DNA of 64,000 nucleotides from Gnetum montanum. Its lineage: Eukaryota > Streptophyta > Gnetopsida > Gnetales > Gnetaceae. The stretch spans positions 666,478-730,477 of the forward strand of contig MNCI01025409.1 of assembly GCA_015680685.1 (NCBI GenBank), read 5' to 3'. A model generated the notes under the pieces. That model had not been told where the DNA came from. It searched no databases and was given only the letters and a program-made list of their open reading frames with translations. Shown in pieces: positions 56,988 to 64,000 of this stretch; within the stretch, counting starts at the first letter, position 1; every line of letters starts with the position of its first letter. Both the position numbers and the translations under genes were made by a program.

Positions 56988-59695
56988 ATGTCACCAAAGA
57001 GAAAGCATCCATAGGAAGGAGGACCATCCCAACTAAGGGAAAAACAACCAAGAATTGAAAGGGATTAAGAATAGCCTCAAGCATAGGCAATTGAAACCCA
57101 TGCAACAGGACCTCTTCAAGAGGAGCTTGAGGTGGAGTCTATTAAATAGATTCTCCAAGTGGTTGCAACTAAACAATCTCACTAGGATGAGGCACTTGGG
57201 CTAAGATCAAACCTTGAGGTCATCTTAATGGAGTCCTACCTCAGGAAAATTGCATCCAAGGAGGTTTAGAAATCTGTGATTTAGGAGATAAATTTTGGAA
57301 CCTTCTTGGAGTTTTCTTCTCCAGAAGTTAAGATGCAACTTCCAAACTCTCCTATGTGGCCCATCACTTCCAGCTGAGAGTAATGCATGGGAGAGACATA
57401 TGTATTTTGGAGCAATAAGCAAGTTGATGACATGATTAAAATCAAGGACCTAACTGTGTCCTACTCAATGAAAGCAATCTCTGAGGTCACTAGGTTTCCT
57501 AAAAGTAGGGCCACTCTAGCTAAAATTCCAATGTAGGTAGATCCAAGTGTTAAGAAATAATGGACACAACGGTGCTATGGAGTGGATCGCAAGGATTTTG
57601 GTGCATTCACAATGGTAGAACATGTTTATTTCAAAATGACAACCTTTCACATCAATCCAATAGTAAGGCCTAGCAAGGTAATTATCTTCCCACCCATGCA
57701 TGCATTGCTCTAAGTGGAAGATTCCTCATCAACCTTCCACAGTTAATCTATTTAGAGATAGAAAAATGCTTCAAGGAGAACAAAGGTGAAAGGAAGGTAC
57801 TTCCCTTTCCATGCTTTATCAAAAAATTAACAAAAGAAAAGGCATAGCCCACTACACCAATGACATAGTTCATTATGCTCCAAGCGCTTCCTGGGCAGAG
57901 ATGATAAAGGACAAAGTGCTTGCAAAAGTGATCTAGAAAGAGGAGTAGTAACCACCACCTCCAACACCCATTCATGAAACAATATCAGAGTCCCATGCTA
58001 CCATTGCGCACATGCATGAACTCCATGAGTAGCTTCTACAATAGTAGCAATAGTCAGCAAGAACAAGTGGTGGTGATCCATCTATGTACTGACCAACCAT
58101 GAGCTACCTCAATGAAGTGGCCCAAACCATAAGCCAGATGGAGGGTGAGGTCCCAATATTTTCTACCCAATGAATGCAGGTGCATGTAAGGTCAAATTTG
58201 AGCACCTAATAGGTAACGGTGTTCCTCTCGCAATAGTAGGAATTCCTAGAAATCTTTAAGAATTTTTCTATCTTTTCAGTGCATTTGGAGGAGGGTGAGG
58301 AGGTAACTATCCTAGTGATGTAGCACCAAGGAAAGGAGATGGTAGTTGAAGTGGTTGATAATAGAGTGGCTAAAGCACTCCATGTGCCTATGGCATCTAT
58401 ACTAGACGTTTTTGCACTTAGAGATGTGTAGACATCGGTAGGCACTGTCAATGGAAGATTAAGTGCATCCCAACATGAGGAATTGTTGGACTAACTGGTT
58501 GAAACCAAGAAACCAATTTTGGATGTCTTTGACCTTTTAAATACCATCACTTCTACCCAATTAAAGCTATTCAAGGCAAGGAATAGATACATCATCATGG
58601 AGGGACAACTTGAAATAACTAGAGAAAAAAACCAATGTTTGGATACAGAGGTTGCTGAACTACCTCACTAATCCCATGGTACTTAGCCAAGCAATTACAT
58701 GAGATGAAGCTTTCTGACACCTTCAAGTTAAACTCAAAGAGGATGAGTACACAAAGAAGTTGATGGTCTTTGATCAGTCCTTGGACAATGCCATAATGTA
58801 CAACATTTAGAAGGACTTGGTCTAGAATCGCCAAGAGAATAAAACTTTGACTACAAAAAATCATTGCCTATGAAATGTTGATGCCCAACAATAATAGATG
58901 TCTAAATTCATCCATCAATAGCAGGAGTAGCTTACTAGGATGAACACTGAGCTAAGGAGGTTGGAAACTAAAAATAGAAATCACTTAATGAAGGAGGTCT
59001 ATGCTTTGCACCAAAAGTCTATAATAAAAATTACTGCTTGGAAAAATAAGGCCCTTAAATTTGAAAGGGTGAAAAATCATTACAAGGTTCAGGTTGGCTT
59101 GTAGAAAGAAATTAATAAAAAACACATTCAATTGGTAGAGGAAAAGGTGAATGAGGTTTGAGTAACTCCATGAAGAAGGTGACATGTGGTAGCCTATCTT
59201 TGGTGGGTTGAACAAGTACAACAAAGTAGAAATTTACATGAAGGAGATGTAGATCAATGAAATGACTAAATACATGGAGCTTGTCAACCTTTGGTATGCA
59301 AATTTGGTAATGCTAACTATTAGAAGGCTATAGTTAGAGTTGGAAAAATAAGTGACTAGCTTGTACTTGTTATATGAGGTAGACTTCAAGAACCATAAAG
59401 ATACCAAGCAAAAGCTTGAGGTTGCAAATGTGAAACTCAAGGTTCTTAAGGCAAAGTTCATTGATCAAAGATCAACTACTAAAAAATTAGCTAAGAAGAT
59501 GAATGACTACCAAGAGCTGTAGAATGTACTTAGGGTGTTTGACATTGGATGCAAACAATTTGCTACCTGGTTTGTCAGTGTGAAGAAGCTATTCTTGAAA
59601 ATGTCGTATCCATGACATATTCCCATTTTAGCCCACATTGATAAAGCAACGTGGACCATGAATGATCCCCAGAGTAAGGAGAAGAAGATGAAGGC
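56988..59695 (+). pseudogene. Decayed long reading frame with coiled-coil region
   Basis: A plus-strand frame opens with ATG (MSPKRKHP, a basic start) and can be followed in pieces for over 2 kb: KDLTVSYSMKAISEVTRFPK, FTMVEHVYFKMTTFHINPI, MASILDVFALRDV, LFKARNRYIIMEGQL. From about 58550 to 59550 it reads as lysine/glutamate-rich helical text. Stops are mostly TAG/TAA where CAG/CAA would fit. Neither the text nor the motifs match a family I know. A retroelement accessory ORF (Ogre-type elements carry one before gag) is possible given its place after an LTR-like tail. Element H truncates it. Confidence 0.4.
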
Positions 59696-59879
59696 TGTAC
59701 CGCCCGAAATCGTCGGTCCCCGGCTGGAAAGAAAAACAGAGACCGCGGGATTGCGGGACGAGCACAGACGACCCTACCTTCGCCTGAGGGTGAGCTGGAA
59801 TGCACGAAGGTAGGGCACCTTGGGTGGTCCACACGCGGATCAGACAAGGATTTCCCCGAGCGCCACCAAAGTGTTATAC

Positions 59880-60250
59880 GCTGGGTTAAGCATGAACTGT
59901 GTAACGGGCGTAAAACGGGCGAACAGTGAAAATAGGGCGTAAACAAAGTGTGGACAACGTAACAACGTAAAAGAGGCATATACAGCGTAAACAATGTGAA
60001 CAGGGCGTAGACAGCGTAAAACGTAAACAGGGTGTGTACAGCGTAAACAGTGTAAACAGGGCGTAGACAGCGTAAACAGAGCGTAAAGCGTAAACAGGGT
60101 TTAAACGGGGCGTAAAGCGTAAACAGCGCAAGTAGAGCGTATACAGCGTAAAGCGTAAAAGGGCTTAGATAGCGTAAAGTGTAAGTGCAGCGTAAACAAG
60201 TTTAAACAGCGTAGAAAAATGTAAACAACGTAAACAATGTGAGCATAAAT
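59880..60250. repeat. GCGTAAACAG array in H LTR
   Basis: About thirty loose copies of a roughly 10-base unit (GCGTAAACAG, GCGTAGACAG, GTGTAAACAG). Minus-strand frames through it give repetitive YALRS/VYAL-like text, which is an artefact of the array. Confidence 0.85.
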
Positions 60251-60599
60251 AGGATGTAAACTGTAACAATGACGCTGTAAGAAAACAGTTTTCGAGGTAC
60301 CGGTCTTTAAGCAGTTGTGCGTGTACACAAGGCGGACGTAAAGCCTCGGTGGGTGCAGGGAGGCAGCTGGTTCGCACGGTAGGCGGAGCATAGAGACTGT
60401 GCTCAGCGTACAGGACTTCCAGCGTGTGAGGGTTTCAAGCTCTGGTTTTACAGCATAATTGCTCTGGGTCTACTCTGGTAAATTTTTGCCGACCTTAAAA
60501 ATGTGGAAAATTGGGCCTTTTATAGGGGAAGGGTTACCGGGAAAATCGGGTTGGGAGACACGTGGCATGTCGACTGGGCGAGTACAATTTAGAAACATG

Positions 60600-60900
60600 G
60601 TATACGCTGGGCATATACGCTACATTAGGCCGGCGTATACACTGGGCATATACGCCGGACTTGCTGGGCGTGTGAACTTGGGTGGACGCTGGGTGTATAC
60701 GCTGGGGCGTATACGCTGAAGGATGCTGGCATATACTCTAGGGCGTATATGCTGATGGATGCTGGCCGCCGACTTGCTTCAATTCTTGCTCCTGTTGCAC
60801 CTGCTGAGCGTACATGTGAGGCGTGTATGCTGGGCGTCTGGCGTATACACTGGGCGTATACGCTAGGCGTAGACGCTGGGCGTAGACGTTGGCACAACAC
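60600..60900. repeat. GCGTATACGC palindrome array in H LTR
   Basis: Perfect 10-base palindromes GCGTATACGC lie at 60707-60716 and 60854-60863, with ten or so variants (GCATATACGC, GCGTATACAC, GCGTAGACGC) separated mostly by TGG or TGGG. Confidence 0.85.
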
Positions 60901-61025
60901 TTGGTAAAAATCGAGTGTTTCAGTCCTCAAGATTGCCATGTGTGACTCCAAATGTAGTCGACGCCGTCTGAGGGTCACAGGGATCTGCTTCTTGTTGGAC
61001 AAGTGCCAAACTCAAAATTTTTTGT

Positions 61026-61102
61026 GGCGTTTCATTGGTCCCTCTTTGTTGACGCTTGGAGGAATCGACCCGAGAAGTGTTGACAAAGAAGCGCAAAACA
61101 CC
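61026..61102 (-). promoter_or_regulatory. Polypurine-tract hairpin of element H
   Basis: In plus-strand terms CTCTTTGTTGACGCTT (61042-61057) faces AAGTGTTGACAAAGAA (61076-61091), and GGCGTTT at the LTR edge faces AAACACC at 61096-61102. Stem bases differ from A/B, yet pairing is kept. Confidence 0.72.
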
Positions 61103-62441
61103 ACAAGTAACTTGATAAAAGCTTTGTCCCTTGCCACTTGACTAGACGTCATCGTACCGTGTTTAGTAGTGTATGGGATTGAAAAAGGTGAGATTGGTAG
61201 CAAGTATGAGAGAAGGGATTGTGGAGATTAGTGATTGTCCGAGGGATCATGCTGGGGAAATGAGATGCTCAGGTGTGCGGCATGCCGATCCTCATCGATA
61301 GCCATTTTTTTGGCAGACTCGGAATTCAGGCATGCGATGCGCGTCCTTTGGCAGAACATTGCTCTTGGTTAGTGTTCAAGAGAGCTTGTTGTCAAGACCA
61401 AAGCCACGGGGTGATGTTTTGCATTCTTTGGAGGAACAGTACCCTTCTTTGGGGAAACTGTAAGTGACGTGCCAAAGCCATGCAACAGGATGTTTCTTGA
61501 TTGCTTTTGACATGAGTACCTATTTTCAGGGCCGATGCCTTTCTGCTTGAGGCTTGTATGGGAAGTGCCATTTTTTTTTGAACTGATTGTTCTTGTACTC
61601 ATGTGCGAATATTGTGTTTTGTGCGTTGCGATTGCTGTAATGTTTTGCAGTGTGCAATAGTTTGGTGAACGGATGGAGAGTTTTCAGGGAATGGGAATGT
61701 ACGGGTTAACGGTTTGATTCAGTCTTGCCAGGTGGATTAATGGACATTGCCTCATCTTGTTGCCTATGATGAAATGCACTCTTGTACGAGCACCTTTGAG
61801 CGTCATCCTGAAAACATAACTCCAAGGAGACAAGAAAACCATGAGTGAATAAATGAGCTTAGACTTAAACGGCTGCAGGTGAACAAAAATATTGGGGGCG
61901 ATTCTGAACACTGAGTGCGGATGTCGACGATGTTGATGAGATTGTGTGCCGATGAGGGATGCAATGATTCTAATGAATGAATATGGCTGTGGAGTGAAGG
62001 GTCGGAGATGAACATGCCAGTTTACAGTCTTGATGGACTATCATGGGTTAGTTTTGTGTCGTAACCCATTAGACATTGCCCGTTTAACGTCGTGGTGGAT
62101 GGTACGTTGCCAGTTTCGAGTCTTAGCGGACCATGCAGAGGCAAGCTAGTTTATAGTCTTAGCGGACTCTGACGGTTGTGATGATGACATTTTACTGTCA
62201 TGCTAGAAGGATGCTAGTTTATCGTCATTGCGGATACTGTGGGGTATCAGTTTACTGTCATGATGCCAGGACAATGGTGGTGTTAGTTTTAAGTCGTAAC
62301 CCAAGACTGTTCTGTGGTATCAGTTTATAGTCATAATCCAGGACTTATCTATGGTATCAGTTTATAGTCATGATTCCAGGACTAGTTGTGGCATCAGTTT
62401 ATAGTCATGATTCCAGGACTAACACGTACCTGAGCTTGAAT
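61103..62441 (-). repeat. 3' untranslated region and array 3 of element H
   Basis: 61103-62009 shows no gene. 62010-62420 holds about a dozen units such as CAGTTTATAGTCATGATTCCAGGACTA (three to four nearly identical, about 50 bases apart). Others resemble AGTCTTAGCGGAC. The location is the same as array 3 in A, B and C. Confidence 0.75.
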
Positions 62442-64000
62442 TTATGTATAGAATGGTTTCAGGAATAAGTGATTGGTTGGATTTGCAAATTCTTTTCCGT
62501 CCATGTCAGCTAGCTTGAATGCTCCGTTGTCGAATGCTTTGGTGACCAGGTAAGGTCCTTCCTAGTTGACTGAGAACTTATCTGGGTGTTCTCGAACAGC
62601 CTTAAGCATGAGGTCTCCTTCTTTGATGGGGCACTTATGAACTTCATGTCGATGTCGTTGCTGTTATCGTTTTTGGTACCATTCGATCTGATCGAGTGCG
62701 CGTACGCACTCCTCCTCCACCGAGTCCAGGTCAATGATGCATAGATCATTATTTTACTCATCGTCGAGAAGTTCGGAAAGCGTGATCCTTAGAGATGGTA
62801 CCTGTAATTCCAAAGGTAACACAGCTTCTGAACCGTAAACAAGACTGTATGGAGTTTTACCTGTCGAGGTCCGGTGCGTAGTACGGTATGCCCACAATGC
62901 GTACACCAGTTGTTCGTGCCATCTTCGTTTACTTTGAGCAAGCATCTTTTTGAGTATTGTGATGATTGTCTTATTTGTTGCTTCCGCCTGCCCATTGCTC
63001 TGAGGATAGTAAGGGGATGAAAACGAATGTTTGATCCCTAGACTATCACAAAACGTTTTGGTCTCGGCACTGCTAAATTGTGGCCCATTGTCAGTGATGA
63101 TTGTCATGGGAATGCCAAAACGGGTCACAATGTTTTCGAGGATGAAGTGGCACACGTGTTTAGAAGTAGTTTTTCGAAGGGGCACAGCTTCTACCCATTT
63201 CATGAAATATTCGGTTGCCGTTATGATAAAATCATGCCCGGCGGAAGATGTGGGTGTTATCAGGCCTATAAGGTCCAATCCCCACTTTTGGAAGGGCCAT
63301 GTGATCTGTGTTGTGTGCAACGCGTTTGGTGGGATATGGATTAGATTACTGTGTTTTTGACAAGTACTACATGTTTTGACCTTGGACAGACAATCGTATT
63401 TCATGTGTGGCCAATAGTAGCCAAAGCGTCTTATTTTGGTTGCCATTGCCTTCGGTGCAATGTGTCCCCCGCATATTCTGTCGTGTATTTGTTCAACAAT
63501 TGTTTGGGCTTCAGTACTATTGACGCATGTCAACAGTATGCCTTCGTAGGATCGGCGACATAATGTGTCTCCTATTAGTGTGTATTCTCTAAAACGTTTG
63601 CGTACTGCGTCCTTTTGTGCTTTTGTTAAATGTTGTGGCGTTTCGCCGCGCAGAAGATATTCCTTTACATCATCGTACCATTCATTAGCGTGTGTTGTAC
63701 TGACAGATGCGATTGGCAACATGTCAAGAGTATTGGTTATGGGCTCGGCACAACTAGTTACGGAGCTTGGTAATGCGTGAAACATGTCAAGGGATATGTT
63801 TAAGGCCAAGGTTGCTAATGCGTCTACAACGGTATTGTCATTCCTGGAGATGTGTTGGACGTCGATGCTTTCGAATCGTTTAAGTAGGTGTTTAGCCAAA
63901 TCACAGTATGGTTGTAAGTGTGGCGCTTTACATGTATAGACGTCTGTGACTTGGTTTACGACTAGTTGTGAGTCCCCTCTGACTACAAGCCGTGTAATGT
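62442..64000 (-). pseudogene. pol: RNase H-integrase part of element H pol (near-intact)
   Basis: The frame is open from the right edge to 62754, then crosses two in-frame TAA codons where relatives have CAA, and ends with TAA at 62444-62442 after LFLKPFYT. RNase H shows RGDSQLVVNQV at the edge. In the 381-residue stretch 62754-63899 the integrase zinc site is H139, H146, C177 and C180. The catalytic triad is D209 (WGLDLIG), D270 (TDNGPQF) and E306 (GQAEATNK), with exactly 35 residues between the last two: the canonical D,D(35)E. Integrase joins element DNA to the chromosome in the nucleus. Only the C-terminal tail is damaged within the window. Confidence 0.9.

Larger units (their letters stand above)
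59696..61034 (-). repeat. 3' LTR of element H
   Basis: TGTACCGCCCGAAATCGTCGG to GGCGTTTCA on the plus strand, 1339 bases, aligned at both ends to the B LTRs. The TATA box is on the minus strand (CCTATAAAAGG, 60516-60526). The interior is subfamily-specific: 59880-60250 is an array of GCGTAAACAG-like units and 60600-60900 an array of GCGTATACGC palindromes. It is more GC-rich than the other LTRs. Confidence 0.87.
59696..64000 (-). mobile_element. Tat-like element H (3' part, continues past window)
   Basis: The 3' LTR is 59696-61034, followed on the plus strand by the polypurine tract, a 3' untranslated region with array 3, and a pol frame running off the right edge. It has the same family features as A, B and C. 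Long open stretches make it the youngest-looking copy. Whether it carries the antisense gene cannot be seen here. Confidence 0.87.

Noticed and set aside
59886-60391. Minus-strand frames rich in YALRS/VYAL text
   Set aside because: They arise from the GCGTAAACAG array inside the H LTR and carry no domain.

Overview
The window is intergenic DNA from a large, repeat-rich land-plant genome. I see no intact host gene, rRNA, tRNA or CRISPR array. Nearly all of it is nested, decayed Ty3/gypsy LTR retrotransposons of two kinds: Athila-like elements (primer-binding site resembling TGGCGCCGTTGCCGGGGA) and a large Tat/Ogre-like family (primer-binding site TGGTGCTAGAAGGAGGGC, LTRs beginning TGAAACACC and ending GGTCA(T/C)TACA). 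Coding regions are broken mostly by CAA/CAG to TAA/TAG and other C-to-T/G-to-A changes, the usual decay of methylated plant repeats. The species cannot be named from the sequence.

Layout: 1-340 is the gag start of an Athila-like element. It is interrupted by a second Athila-like element, F (LTR 341-1179, gag remnant to about 2160). Tat-like element A (about 2161-16392, plus strand, 5' LTR missing) follows, then an Athila-like integrase tail and non-coding DNA (16393-18711, with a 136-base gap). Element G (18717-56818, Athila-like, gag only) is split by two insertions. Element B (23949-42198, 18.25 kb, minus strand, target duplication CCTAT) lies in its body. Element C (43314-56310, minus strand, target duplication TACTT) lies in its 3' LTR. 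C carries a further insertion (52354-56054) in its own 5' LTR. After G comes a decayed coiled-coil reading frame (56988-59695), cut by element H (59696 to beyond 64000, minus strand), the best preserved copy of the Tat-like family.

The main result concerns elements A and B. Both have gag-protease, then about 5.7-6 kb, then RT-RNase H-integrase. The interval holds a gene on the opposite strand. By comparing A with B I could place eight exons and seven introns at matching positions; all seven introns of B have GT-AG ends. The B exons sum to 3297 bases, exactly 1099 codons, with exon phases that agree throughout, although stops and small shifts are present. The gene has its own TATA box and runs divergently from the RT-integrase frame. 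Between the two starts is an array of short repeats with the core TTAAACTAGC. Related arrays with different flanks lie beyond the 3' end of the antisense gene and after integrase. Antisense ORFs are known in Tat-lineage elements, usually, as I recall, between integrase and the 3' LTR. A multi-exon antisense gene between protease and RT is unusual.

Other conserved structures are a hairpin that spans the polypurine tract and the start of the 3' LTR in all four Tat-like copies, a splice-acceptor-like site just before RT in A and B (reminiscent of the Ogre protease-RT intron), and short palindromic repeats that differ between the LTRs of the subfamilies.
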